From Taudactylus pleione (taxonomy: Eukaryota > Chordata > Amphibia > Anura > Myobatrachidae), in assembly GCA_031769625.1 (NCBI GenBank), contig JAUIMM010000686.1:806001-870000 (forward strand): a stretch of 64,000 nt of DNA. Direction: 5' to 3'. Of this stretch, positions 44,956-56,071 are shown piece by piece. Numbering within the stretch: position 1 is the stretch's first letter; every line of letters starts with the position of its first letter. Under the pieces are notes generated by a model. It did not search any database. It was not told the origin of the DNA and saw only the letters and a program-made list of their open reading frames with translations. The position numbers were made by a program, and so were the translations under genes.

Positions 44956-46880
44956 ATTTTCTGTGTTTGTGAATTGTGTGCGCAGTAGCCGCACGTGCAT
45001 CAACAAAGTAGTGCCAAGCGTGCGCCTGTGTCCTAAGTAAAGGGCCGGCTGGCTTGACCGTTAAAGGGTGCTGTAACCCCCAAAGTACACTCCAGTCCAA
45101 ATCAAAAAAAAAAATATTTTCTGTGTTTGTGAATTGTGTGCGCAGTAGCCGCACGTGCATCAACAAAGTAGTGCCAAGCGTGCGCCTGTGTCATAAGTAA
45201 AGGGCCAGCTGGCTTGACCGTTAAAGGGTGCTGTAACCCCCAAAGTACACTCCAGTCCAAACCAAAAAAAAAATTAATTTTCTGTGTTTGTGAATTGTGT
45301 GCGCTGTAGCCGCACGTGCATCAACAAAGTAGTGCCAAGCGTGCGCCTGTGTCATAAGTAAAGGGCCGGCTGGCTTGACCGTTAAAGGGTGCTGTAACCC
45401 CCAAAGTACACTCCAGTCCAAACCAAAAAAAAAATAATTTTCTGTGTTTGTGAATTGTGTGCGCAGTAGCCGCACGTGCATCAACAAAGTAGTGCCAAGC
45501 GTGCGCCTGTGTCATAAGTAAAGGGCCGGCTGGCTTGACCGTTAAAGGGTGCTGTAACCCCCAAAGTACACTCCAGTCCAAACCAAAAAAAAAATTATTT
45601 TCTGTGTTTGTGAATTGTGTGCGCAGTAGCCGCACGTGCATCAACAAAGTAGTGCCAAGCGTGCGCCTGTGTCATAAGTAAAGGGCAGGCTGGCTTGACC
45701 GTTAAAGGGTGCTGTAACCCCCAAAGTACACTCCAGTCCAAACCAAAAAAAAAATTATTTTCTGTGTTTGTGAATTGTGTGCGCAGTAGCCGCACGTGCA
45801 TCAACAAAGTAGTGCCAAGCGTGCGCCTGTGTCATAAGTAAAGGGCCAGCTGGCTTGACCGTTAAAGGGTGCTGTAACCCCCAAAGTACACTCCAGTCCA
45901 AACTAAAAAAAAAATTATTTTCTGTGTTTGTGAATTGTGTGCGCAGTAGCCGCACGTGCATCAACAAAGTAGTGCCAAGCGTGCGCCTGTGTCATAAGTA
46001 AAGGGCCGGCTGGCTTGACCGTTAAAGGGTGCTGTAACCCCCAAAGTACACTCCAGTCCAAACCAAAAAAAAAATTATTTTCTGTGTTTGTGAATTGTGT
46101 GCGCAGTAGCCGCACGTGCATCAACAAAGTAGTGCCAAGCGTGCGCCTGTGTCATAAGTAAAGGGCCGGCTGGCTTGACCGTTAAAGGGTGCTGTAACCC
46201 CCAAAGTACACTCCAGTCCAAACCAAAAAAAAAATTATTTTCTGTGTTTGTGAATTGTGTGCGCAGTAGCCGCACGTGCATCAACAAAGTAGTGCCAAGC
46301 GTGCGCCTGTGTCATAAGTAAAGGGCCGGCTGGCTTGACCGTTAAAGGGTGCTGTAACCCCCAAAGTACACTCCAGTCCAAACCAAAAAAAAAATTATTT
46401 TCTGTGTTTGTGAATTGTGTGCGCAGTAGCCGCACGTGCATCAACAAAGTAGTGCCAAGCGTGCGCCTGTGTCATAAGTAAAGGGCTGGCTGGCTTGACC
46501 GTTAAAGGGTGCTGTAACCCCCAAAGTACACTCCAAACCAAATAACAAAATATTTTTTCTGTGTTTGTGAATTGTGTGCGCAGTAGCCGCTCGTGCATTA
46601 ACAAAGTAGTGCCAAGCGTGCGCCTGTGTCATAAGTAAAGGGCCGGCTGGCTTGACCGTTAAAGGGTGCTGTAACCCCAAAAGTACACTCCAGTCCAAAC
46701 CAAAAAAAAAATTAATTTCTATGTTTGTAAATTGTGTGCGCAGTAGCCGCACGTGCATCAACAAAGGAGCAGCGCCAAGCGTGCGCCTGTGTCCCATAAG
46801 TAAAGAGGCGGCTGGCTCATTTCTTAAAGGCTGGTGTAACCCACAAAGTGCACTACTCTCCAGCAAAAATAAAAAAATAT
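44956..46880. repeat. 160-bp tandem array, about 12 copies, in the hAT 5' region
   Basis: Each unit holds tgtttgtgaattgtgtgcgc, gccgcacgtgcatcaacaaa, gcttgaccgttaaagggtgc and a poly-A run. Inner copies are nearly identical; the last two (46559-46880) are diverged. The 70-codon minus-strand frame in every unit (MLMHVRLLRTQFTNTEN...) follows the repeat and lacks family signature. Confidence 0.9.
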
Positions 46881-46925
46881 TTTCTGTGTTTAGCCGCACG
46901 TATATATCAAATCGATATAACATAA

Positions 46926-49900
46926 ATGGAGGACCAAACTTTCTCCGATAAAAATAAAATAGAGAAAGATCAAGAACCACTTCCTCCTAGTGCTGAAGCT
47001 GCTGCCACTAGTCATGACATAGACGATAACATGCCATCAACGTCGTCTGCCAAGGCCGATGCCCAATGTCATAATAGAGGGCACATACAATCCCAAATGA
47101 CAAAGTTCAGGAAAATGACCTTGAAAAAAACATTTAAATCAGCTGAAGATAAACGTAAACTTGCCAATATGCCATTTACGACACGGAGTGGGAAGGAACG
47201 GCTAAGGTCGATCCCTAGTATGTTCATGACTAGTGGTTCAGCTTCACATGATGATGGAAGCCCTCCTCCCACTAAAAAAATCAAACGAGTTAAGCTGGCA
47301 AAAGCACAGCGAAGAACTGTGCTTTCTAAGAAGATATCACAAATCCCCAAGGAGAGTCCAAGTGTGGTGGTGGTTGCGATGCCTGACCTTCCCAGCACTG
47401 GACGGGAAGAGGTGGCTCTTTCCACCATTTGCACGCCCCCTGCAAGTGCTGAAAGGAGCACCCACAGTCCACTTGCTGATATGCCAATTGAAGATGTCAC
47501 TGTTGAAGTACAACAGGATGAGGATACTGGTGTAGCTGGCGCTGAGGAGGAAGTTGGCGAGGAGGATTCTGATGGTGATGTGGTTTGTTTAAATCAGGCT
47601 CCGTGGGAGACAGTTGTTGTCCGTGGGATGAAAAAGCCCATCACGGTCATGCCTGGGCAGAAGACCAAACATTCCACCTCTTTGGTCTGGCAATATTTCT
47701 ATACAAATCCGGACAACAACTGTCTTGCCATATGTACCATATGTAAAGGTGAAATAAGTAGGGGTAGGGACGTCAACCACCTAGGAACATCCTCCCTTAT
47801 ACGGCACCTGCAGCGCGTTCATAATAAGTTACTGTCAAGTTCAGAAACTTTGGCTAAGACCGTAAGCAGTCCAGGGACACCTAAATCCTGTTGTCCTGTT
47901 GTATCCAAGCGCCTGCAAACCACACCGTCAACTCCCTCCTCGTCAATTTCCTCCTTAGTCAGGATCGGAAGTAGTCCTGCAGGCCATGTCACTGGCATGA
48001 CTGACTCTCCTATCCGGGATTCCTCCGGAGGATCCTGCATTGCTACGCCTACTGCTGCCAATGCTGCTGTTGCTGCTGCTGGGAGTCGTTCATCATCCCA
48101 GAGAGGAAGTAGGAACACCACTACTTTTACTAAACAATTGACCCTCCAACAGTCCTTAGCGAGGAGGATGAAGTACGACAGCAGTCATCCTGAAGCAAAA
48201 CGTATAACTGAGGCCTTGACTGCTATGTTGGTGTTAGATGTGCGTCCGGTATCCGCCATTAGTGCAGTGGGATTTAGACAATTGATGGAGGTAGTGTGTC
48301 CCCGGTTCCAAATCCCGTCTAGATTCCACTTCACTAGGCAGGCGATACCGAGACTGTACAGAAACGTCAGAAAAAGTGTCCTCAGTGTCCTGAAAAATGC
48401 CGTTGTACACAATGTCCACTTAACCACGGACATGTGGACAAGTGGAACAGGGCAGACTAAGGACTATATGACTGTGACAGCCCACTGGGTAGATGTATCA
48501 CCTTACGCAGCAACAGCAGCAGCGTCACCAGTAGCAGCATCTCAGAAACGCCAGCTCGTTCCAAGGCAGGCTACGCTGTGTATCACCGGTTTCAGTAAGA
48601 GGCACACCGCCGACAACCTCTTAGAGAAACTGAGGGAAATCATCGCCCAGTGGCTTAACCCACTTAGACTCTCCTGGGGATTTGTGATACCTGACAACGC
48701 CACCAATATTGTGCGGGCATTACATCTGGGCAAATTCCAGCACGTCCCATGTTTTGCTCACACAATAAACTTGGTGGTGCAGAATTTTCTGAAAAGCGAC
48801 AGAGGCGTGCAGGAGACGCTTTGGGTGGCCCGAAAAATTTCTGGCCACTTTCGCCATTCAGCGACTGCGTGCCGAAGACTTGAGCGCCAGCAAACACTCT
48901 TGAACCTGCCCCGCCATCACCTGAAGCAAGAGGTTGTGACGCGGTGGAACTCAACCCTCTATATGCTTCAGAGGATGGAGGAGCAGCAAAAGGCCGTACA
49001 AGCCTATACATCCACCTATGACATAGGCAAAGGAGGGGGTATGCACCTGACTCAAGCGCAGTGGAGAATGATTTCCGTGTTGTGCAAGGTTCTCCAGCCC
49101 TTCGAACTTGCCACACGTGAAGTCAGTTCAGACACTGCCAGCTTGAGTCAGGTCATTCCCCTCATCAGGCTTTTGCAGAAGCAGCTGGAGAAAGTGAAGG
49201 AGGAGCTAAGACGGAGCGATTCCGCTCGGCATGTGGGACTTGTGGATGAAGCCCTTCATTCGCTTTGCCAGGATTCCAGGGTGGTCAATCTGTTGAAATC
49301 AGACCACTACATTTTGGCCACAGTGCTCGATCCTAGGTTTAAAGCCTATGTGGTGTCTCTCTTTCCGGCCGACACAAGCCTGCAGAGGTGCAAAGACCTG
49401 CTGGTGAACACACTGTCAGCTGAAGCGGAACGTGACACGTCAACGGCTCCTTCTTCATTTTCTCCCGCAACTGGGGCTGCCAGGAAAAAACTTAGGTATC
49501 CTAAGCAACCCGCTGGCGGTGATGCAGGGCAGGCAGGACCAAGTTTGGACATCTGGTCCGGACTGAAGGACCTGGCAACAATTTCTGACATGTCTACTGT
49601 CACTGCATATGATACTGTCACAATTGACAGAATGGTGGAGGATTACATCGGTGACAGCATCCAAGTAGGCATGTCAGACAGTCCATACCTGTACTGGCAG
49701 GAAAAAGAGGCAATTTGGAGGCCCCTGTACAAACTGGCTCTATTTTACCTGAGTTGCCCCCCCTCCAGTGTGTACTCCGAAAGAGTGTTTAGTGCAGCCG
49801 GGAACCTTGTCAGCGAAAGGCGTAGGAGGTTGCTTCCACAGAATGTGGAGAAGATGATGTTCATCAAAATGAATTATCAGCTCCTCCAGGGAGACCAGCC

Positions 49901-50039
49901 TCCAGAACGTACAGAGGGACCTGTGGTGGTGGATTCAAGTGGGGACGAGTTAATACTTTGTGAGGATGAGGATGTACACACTGAAGAGGGTGAGGAATCG
50001 GTGGATGAGGAGGATGAGGATGACATCTTGCCTCCGTAG
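46926..50039 (+). CDS. hAT transposase with BED zinc finger (ZBED-like), 1037 aa
   Basis: Catalyses cut-and-paste movement of the surrounding 6.3-kb element. Domains in order: acidic/basic low-complexity N-terminus (1-245); BED zinc finger about 249-301 with Cys270, Cys273, His294, His299; Ser-rich linker; RNase H-like core with Asp near 501 (LTTDMWTS), Asp near 589 (VIPDNATN) and the CFAH motif near 610; hAT C-terminal dimerisation region about 925-987 (SVYSERVFSAAGNLVSERRR); acidic tail rich in Glu/Asp. No stop or frameshift, so it may be active. The ATG follows the 160-bp array and a short AT-rich leader. Flanking ends and the 8-bp duplication confirm family membership. Domesticated ZBED genes are related, but intact ends show this is a transposon. 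Confidence 0.92.
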   Translation: MEDQTFSDKNKIEKDQEPLPPSAEAAATSHDIDDNMPSTSSAKADAQCHNRGHIQSQMTKFRKMTLKKTFKSAEDKRKLANMPFTTRSGKERLRSIPSMFMTSGSASHDDGSPPPTKKIKRVKLAKAQRRTVLSKKISQIPKESPSVVVVAMPDLPSTGREEVALSTICTPPASAERSTHSPLADMPIEDVTVEVQQDEDTGVAGAEEEVGEEDSDGDVVCLNQAPWETVVVRGMKKPITVMPGQKTKHSTSLVWQYFYTNPDNNCLAICTICKGEISRGRDVNHLGTSSLIRHLQRVHNKLLSSSETLAKTVSSPGTPKSCCPVVSKRLQTTPSTPSSSISSLVRIGSSPAGHVTGMTDSPIRDSSGGSCIATPTAANAAVAAAGSRSSSQRGSRNTTTFTKQLTLQQSLARRMKYDSSHPEAKRITEALTAMLVLDVRPVSAISAVGFRQLMEVVCPRFQIPSRFHFTRQAIPRLYRNVRKSVLSVLKNAVVHNVHLTTDMWTSGTGQTKDYMTVTAHWVDVSPYAATAAASPVAASQKRQLVPRQATLCITGFSKRHTADNLLEKLREIIAQWLNPLRLSWGFVIPDNATNIVRALHLGKFQHVPCFAHTINLVVQNFLKSDRGVQETLWVARKISGHFRHSATACRRLERQQTLLNLPRHHLKQEVVTRWNSTLYMLQRMEEQQKAVQAYTSTYDIGKGGGMHLTQAQWRMISVLCKVLQPFELATREVSSDTASLSQVIPLIRLLQKQLEKVKEELRRSDSARHVGLVDEALHSLCQDSRVVNLLKSDHYILATVLDPRFKAYVVSLFPADTSLQRCKDLLVNTLSAEAERDTSTAPSSFSPATGAARKKLRYPKQPAGGDAGQAGPSLDIWSGLKDLATISDMSTVTAYDTVTIDRMVEDYIGDSIQVGMSDSPYLYWQEKEAIWRPLYKLALFYLSCPPSSVYSERVFSAAGNLVSERRRRLLPQNVEKMMFIKMNYQLLQGDQPPERTEGPVVVDSSGDELILCEDEDVHTEEGEESVDEEDEDDILPP

Positions 50040-51184
50040 AGCCAGTTTGTGCAGGGACAGATTAATTGCCAGCTTGTTTTGTGGGGGCCCAAACGAACCA
50101 ATCATTTCAGCCACAGTTGTGTGGCAGACCCTGGCGCTGAAATGATTGGTTTGTTAAAGTGTGCATGTCCTGTTTATACAACATAAGGGTGGGTGGGAGG
50201 GCCCAAAGACAATTCCATCTTGCACCTCTTTTTTTCTTTGCATTATGTACAGTTTGGGGCCTAGTTTTTCAAACTGCCATCCTGTCTGCCACTGCAGTAT
50301 CACGCCTAGATGGGTCACGTGTTTGTGCCGCCCACTCGTGTCGCTTAGCATAGTCATCCAGCTACCTCGGTGCAACCTTTTGGACATAAAAACACTATTG
50401 TGAGGTGTGAGGTGTTCAGAATAGACTGGAAATGAGTGGAAATTAAGGTTATTGAGGTTAATAATAGCATAGGAGCAGAAAAACCTACAAATTCTGTGAT
50501 TTTAGCTGTTTTTATGCTTTTTTTCAAAAAAATACAGATCCAAAACACAAAACCCAGAACCCAAAACACGGAAGGGTGGTTTTGGCAAAACCAATCCAGA
50601 TCCAAAACACGAAGAAAGATCCAGATCCAAAACCAAAACACAAAACACGAAAAGTGGCCGGTGCACACCCCTAATTTACACAGGACCGGCTCTAGGCTTC
50701 CAGCGCCGGTCCTGTGCTGCACAGCTGAGCCTGTTCCCTCCCCCTGAGCGCTTGCCCAATAGCGCCAGGAGGAGGGTGGCAGGCGGGCTCAGACTGTTCA
50801 TAACACACACATCGCCACCAGCACTGGCGGTGATGTGTGTATTAATCAGCAGCCAATGAGAGTCAGACAGTCTCTCATTGGCTGCTGCTGCTGCACACAC
50901 ATCACTGCCGAGCAGCAGCGATGTGTGTGTGAATCAGCAGCCAATGAGAGTCAGATAGACTCTCATTGACTTACTGCGCGCCCAATGCAAGAGCCGGGCT
51001 TCCGTCCGGCTCCTGCAGTGGTAATGGGAGAAACGTCATGATGTCATGACGTCTCTCCCATAATGCAGAGCGGCCCGGCCTGGGAGGATGGACGTGCGGA
51101 CGGCGGCGGGAGTAGGAGCGTGGATACAGGTAAGTATTTTTCTTTTGTTTCATTTTAAAGTGTATTTCGGGGGGGGCGCGCTCT

Positions 51185-52100
51185 ATTACAAAGAAGGGGA
51201 CTACTGGGGGCACTACTGGGGGGCATACTACTGTGGGCACTGCTTCAGGTGGGGGGGGACCATGACTGGGGACTACTACTGGGTGGGGGATACTACTGGG
51301 GGCACTGCTTCGGGGGGGACCACTACTGGGGACAACTACTGGGGGGGGATACTACTGGGGCACTGCCTCAGGGATGGGACCACTACTGGGGGGATACTAC
51401 TGGGGGGGATACTACTGAGGGCACTGCTTCAGGTGGGGGGGGACCAGTACTGGAGACTACTACTGGCTGGGGGATACTACTGGGGGCACTGCTTCGGGGG
51501 GAGGACCACTACTGGGGGGGATACTACTATGGCCACTGCATCGTGGGGGACCACTACTGGGGACTACCACTGGGTGGGGGATACTACTGTGGGCACTGCA
51601 TCATGGGGAACCACTACTGGGGACTACTACTGGGGGGGGGGATACTACTGTGGGCACTGCATTGTGGGGGACCACTACCGGGGACTACTACAGGGGGCAC
51701 TGCATCAAGGGGGACTCCTACTGGGGGAACTATATAAAGGGCACTGTATAGGAGGGACTACTACTGGGGGCACTACGGGGGGCACTATATAAGGGGCTCA
51801 CTACTGGGGGCACTGCACAGGGGGGTCCACTACAGGGAGCTCTGAAAAGGGAGAACGACTACAGGGGGCACTGCATAAGGGGGACAACTACTGGGGTCAC
51901 TGTATAAGGGGCACTGTATATGGGGGATCACTACTGGGGGCCTGCATATGAGGGATCACTACAGGGGGCACTGTGTAAGGGGCACTGCATATGGGGGACC
52001 ACTACTGGGGGCCTGTATAAGGGGAACTAATCGGGGCCTGCATAAGGGGGACCACTACTAGGGGCACTGCATAGGGGGGGGCTGTTTAAGGGGCACTGCA
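51185..52100. repeat. G-rich array (GGGCACTGC / ACTACTGGGGG)
   Basis: Degenerate units combining gggggaccactactgggga and tgggggcactgcttc. Part of the outer hAT-type element. Open frames of 162-234 codons are repeat artefacts. Confidence 0.85.
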
Positions 52101-52556
52101 TTAAGGTGCAAATGGAAAGAAATGTTCCCAGTGACAAGAAAGGGGTGTGTGTAATTTTTCAGTGGCCACGCCCATTTTTCACCCATGAGAGGGGGCTCCA
52201 TTTTCAAATTTGCCCTGGGCTCGAAATACCCTAGTTACGCCACTGAAATATAGTACTACTATTGTTCTTTACAGTAGGACTACAGGTCCCAGCAAAACTG
52301 CCCTGCTGCACTTGCAGACCCACAAGTGCCAGCAGGCCGCTGGCACCTATACCCTCACTATGAAGAAAATATTATTTAAAAAAAGAGATAACACAGAAAC
52401 TGCGCTGGTCGGTCCTTTTGTCCATGTAGAATCCGAGTTTGTTAAAAAAAAACTGGCTTGAATCTCATGTACAGCTATACTATCTGTGCAGTATAGCGCT
52501 ACTTGACTGACAGGTTATACTTGTGGGTTCCTGCACAATACCCATTATTGGCTAAT

Positions 52557-53313
52557 GGGGCATACACACTAGACGATTTTTTATGAACGATATGAACGAA
52601 AACTATATAGTTATCGTTGATATCGTCCAGTGTGTATGCACTGAACGACTAACGATGCGCGCTCCCATGGTTCGTTAACGATATCCCCAGTTGGCTGAAC
52701 ATGCAGCTCAATCTGAGGATATTGTTAATGTACACTTACTAATGTTGGCACCCCCACCATGTCCTGCCGCAGACAATATCGACATATACACACATTGGGC
52801 CTGATTCAGACCCACTCGCGAGCGGCTGTCCGCTCGCAAGTGGGTCGATGTTATGGACTGAGCATGCGCACGACGGAGGGAGCTCCGTCGTGCGCATGCG
52901 CCAGACGCGACGAGCGAAGGAAAGTCCTTCGTTCGTTGTGTCCGATCAAAGGGGGCGTGCTGTCAATGTTGATTGACAGCACGCCCCCTTTGGTGGGCGT
53001 GCCAGGGGCGTGCCTCCCTGACGGGGGCGTTCCCACGGGAACGCCTCCCGTCAAAAGCCGGCCCACTGACATCACTAGTGATGTCAGTGGGAGTGATTTT
53101 GGCTCTGATAGAGCCAAAATCACTCCGGAGCTTGCGGTTGAAAACCTCAACCGCAGGCTCCGGCTCGCAGTTTCGATGGTCGCGATGGTCACGACCATCA
53201 CGGCCATCACAATGCACACTCGTATTTTCATGGAGCCCGGCCCTCATTCAGAGTGTGCGCTCTGCTCAGAGCGTACGGCTCTGAATGAGGGCCATTGTCT
53301 AGTGTGTATGCAG
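52557..53313. mobile_element. MITE (GCATACACACTAGACGA ends) split by a poly-hairpin MITE
   Basis: Left GGGGCATACACACTAGACGA at 52557-, right TTGTCTAGTGTGTATGCAGC ending near 53313. The poly-hairpin MITE 52797-53293 occupies its middle. Duplication probably TA. Confidence 0.65.
52797..53293. mobile_element. Poly-hairpin MITE, copy 4
   Basis: Ends GGGCCTGATTCAGACC / GGCTCTGAATGAGGGCC; ATT flanks (52794-52796, 53294-53296). Closest to copy 1 (12267-12815), but lacks that copy's ctcgtataggctgtgggtgg hairpin region. Confidence 0.85.
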
Positions 53314-53317
53314 CGTA

Positions 53318-53493
53318 AGGGGTAAATATACTAAGATGGGAGTTCTATTAAGAAGTGATATTGCTCATAGCAACCAATCAGATTCCAGGTATTATCTTCT
53401 AGAAGGTGCTAGATAAATGAGAAGTAGAATCTGATAGGTTGCTATGGGCAACACCACTTTTTAAATAGAACTCCCATCTTCATAAATTTACCG
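53318..53493. mobile_element. MITE, GGTAAATATACTAAGATGGG ends
   Basis: Right end CCCATCTTCATAAATTTACC. Arms include gcaaccaatcagattcc-type text and its complement. Starts right after the previous MITE. Confidence 0.75.
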
Positions 53494-53496
53494 CTA

Positions 53497-53779
53497 AAGG
53501 TGTGTACACACTGGGCGATATTACTGAGCGATTGCGCGATTACGACATCGTAATCGTGCAATCGCTCAGTAATCGTGCACAAATCGTGCACTTTTATGTC
53601 ACTTTTAACGACCAGCGATGCACGCTCCCGACAGATTGGCATGTTCAGGAATGATGGACTGTGCCTGCACTGAACGACTGATCGTTCAGTGCAGACACTA
53701 CAGGTGATCAGGAACGACGGTACGATTACGATGTTGTAATCGTACTGTTTTTCCTGATCGGCCAGTGTGTACACACCTT
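53497..53779. mobile_element. Tc1/mariner-like MITE, AAGGTGTGTACACACTGG ends
   Basis: Right end CCAGTGTGTACACACCTT; TA on each side (53495-53496, 53780-53781). Inside are repeated gattacgat / atcgtaatcg phrases. Confidence 0.85.
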
Positions 53780-53845
53780 TAGAGTCTATTTCAAACTTCT
53801 ATTTGGCCTTAGTTTGCTACATATACGAACGTGTTTGCAAACATG

Positions 53846-54444
53846 GGCCCTCATTCAGAGCCGTTCGCTATTTGCGGTCGTTCGTTTAAAAACAAGGGGT
53901 GGCTATTCAAATGATCCGTACGCACATTGCAGTCTGTTCACACCTCTAAGTCTGAACGAACGAGCAAAACATACGCTCGTTTATTTGTTAAAAACGCCCC
54001 CTGGCCGCTCGCACCATACGTCATGTCCGCTATTTATTAGATTAATCGAGTACATCGACCAGCGTATGAACTGCTCGCTATTCTTGTGGTTGGTGTTTGC
54101 TACCACAAATTTGCGAGCAGTTCTGGCTATAAAATAACCCAGTGACGTGGTCAATGACGCTGCTGTTTTAAATATACACACCCATAAAACGCCCGTTTTG
54201 ACCTTTAAGCACGCCTGCGTTTGGATCTCCACTCCCCATTTTCAAGCACCTTCCCCTGTTACCACCCACATACGCCTCATTCTGTCACTCAAAATAGCAG
54301 GCACTCGCTATATAGCGTACAAACGATTTTCGGCCGCACTGACTGGTTCGCGCATGCGTACTAAAAACCGTACGCATGCGCAGATGTGCAAACATCGCTC
54401 GGAACGAGCGTACTGCCGCTAACGAGCGGCTCTGAATGAGGGCC
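53846..54444. mobile_element. MITE, GGCCCTCATTCAGAGCCG ends
   Basis: Right end CGGCTCTGAATGAGGGCC; ATG flanks (53843-53845, 54445-54447). Relative of 32997-33594. Confidence 0.85.
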
Positions 54445-55161
54445 ATGATTCTTGGTAAATCGACGCTTTGTATTCCTGTCTACAGTAATTGAGAATTGGT
54501 TCGATGGTGTATTGACTACTATTTGTGTGTTCGACTGTGTTTTACAAATAGAATCGTGTTTTTTAACCCGTGTTTGCCTTTGGTAAAATTCCATGTTTGG
54601 AAATCATGGGAAACTCTCACGGAAATGCAATCTCAGCGAGACACGATTCTAAGTAAATATACCCCCTAGAATCCCTAGCTTGGCTACAAGCAAAAAATAC
54701 AAATTAAAATAAATTAATCCTTAAACCGGCTCGGACCCGTGCAGCAGTCCCACCACATCCCTTCACCAACAACTCTCACTCCCACTCTTACCTGGGGGCA
54801 GCCCTAGCCGTGGATCCATGCAGCAGTCCCAGCACCCCCCACACCCACAACTCTCCATCCCACTCCTACCTATCGGCAGCTCTAGCCATGGACTCGTGGA
54901 GCAGAGACCTGAGAGGCTGGCCCGAGTATAAGCCTGGCTGCAGATCTTCCAGGAACTGGATGTCAACAAAAATGCATCGAACGGAGCTGCAGGTAAGAGG
55001 GCATAGGGGCCTGGGGCACCAGCGATTGAGTCTAGGAGCAGATCTTTGGTGGGGCAACTTCCCAGCATGTGATGCAGTTGGCAGCAGACTGAGTATTTTG
55101 TGATTTGTAGTCCCACCACAGTGGCAGTCTTACAGTATCTTGATTTAAACTCATCGGGTGG

Positions 55162-55433
55162 TTTTCCCCTCCATCAAGGGTATCAAGAGGACTACCTATC
55201 CCACATCAGGTGGCTTTTGCTTCCATCAGGGGTATCAGGAGGACTACCTATCCCACATCAGGTAGCTTTCACCTCCATCAAGGGTATCAGGAGGACTACC
55301 TATCCCACATCAGGTAGCTTTCACCTCCATCAAGGGTATCAGGAGGGCTACCTATCCCACACCAGGTGGCTTTTGCTTCCATCAGGGGTATCAGGAGGGC
55401 TACCTATCCCACATCAGATGGCTTTCGCCTCCA
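55162..55433. repeat. 52-bp minisatellite, about 5 copies
   Basis: Unit acctatcccacatcaggtag + ctttcacctccatcaagggt + atcaggaggact; successive starts at 55194, 55246, 55298. A 130-codon frame crossing it is an artefact. Confidence 0.85.
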
Positions 55434-56071
55434 TCCGGAAGACTCTGAGCCTTTTGCTAATTGCACCATACAGGTCACTATCTTATCTGTGACTAATGCA
55501 TACAGATCCACATACTTCTATCCTCCGTGCGACACATAACGTGTGGGCGCAGAGTGACTCTTTCGCGCCAAGCATCTCTCTACAACACACTTCCCTTTCG
55601 CCCTGCAATTAAATTGGTGAAGCACAATTACAGTCTGTCCCCAAGGCACAAAACTCCCTAATTACATTCCTGTATTTGTGGCCAAGTTATGATAAAAATA
55701 ACTCCCTGCTTATGAGCTTTAGGGGTGTATTCATGAAAGCTTGGAGAGAGGTAAAATTGTGAGAGATAAAGCACCAACCAATCAGCTCCTAACAGTCATG
55801 TTACAGGCTGTGTTTGAAATGTGACAATTAGGAACTGATTGGCTGGCACTTTATCTTTCACAATTTTATCTCTCTCGAAGCATTCCCTCCACCTGGTCAC
55901 TGAGGGGATAAGCAGTGCCTGGCACCCATAGCTTACCCGTTATTGTTACATTTTGACATAACAGAATCTGAGCGAGTCTAGGAAAAAAAGTATAGAAGAT
56001 ATAGAAGCAAGTAGTTACTACAGCTTTTCATTAGTACAAGTCTCAGTGCTACCAGCATTTCAAGCAGAAAC

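Larger units (their letters stand above)
44401..50673 (+). mobile_element. Autonomous hAT transposon, 6.3 kb, apparently intact
   Basis: Ends TAGGGGTGAGCGG and CCGGTGCACACCCCTA; perfect 8-bp duplication atttacac (44393-44400, 50674-50681). Order: left end, TATA-type promoter (44561), short tandem region (44640-44900), 160-bp array (44956-46880), uninterrupted 1037-codon transposase, about 630 bp of 3' region with AT-rich subterminal repeats of aaatccagatccaaaacac type. The intact frame and perfect duplication suggest a recent insertion. Confidence 0.92.
44244..52245. mobile_element. Outer hAT-type element containing the autonomous hAT
   Basis: Ends CAGTGGCGTAACTAGGG and CCCTAGTTACGCCACTG are perfect inverses; perfect 8-bp duplication aaatatag (44236-44243, 52246-52253). 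The element itself keeps about 160 bp on the left and 1.6 kb on the right, the latter with a G-rich array (51185-52100). The transposon 44401-50673 was inserted later. Confidence 0.9.

Noticed and set aside
45221..46604. Series of identical 70-codon minus-strand frames
   Set aside because: One per 160-bp unit of the hAT 5' array; follows the DNA repeat exactly, including the poly-A run.
44956..46880. CRISPR-like array
   Set aside because: Units are 160 bp, contiguous, without unique spacers, in a vertebrate transposon.
47069..47500. 143-codon minus-strand frame inside the hAT transposase
   Set aside because: Shadow of the real plus-strand coding region.
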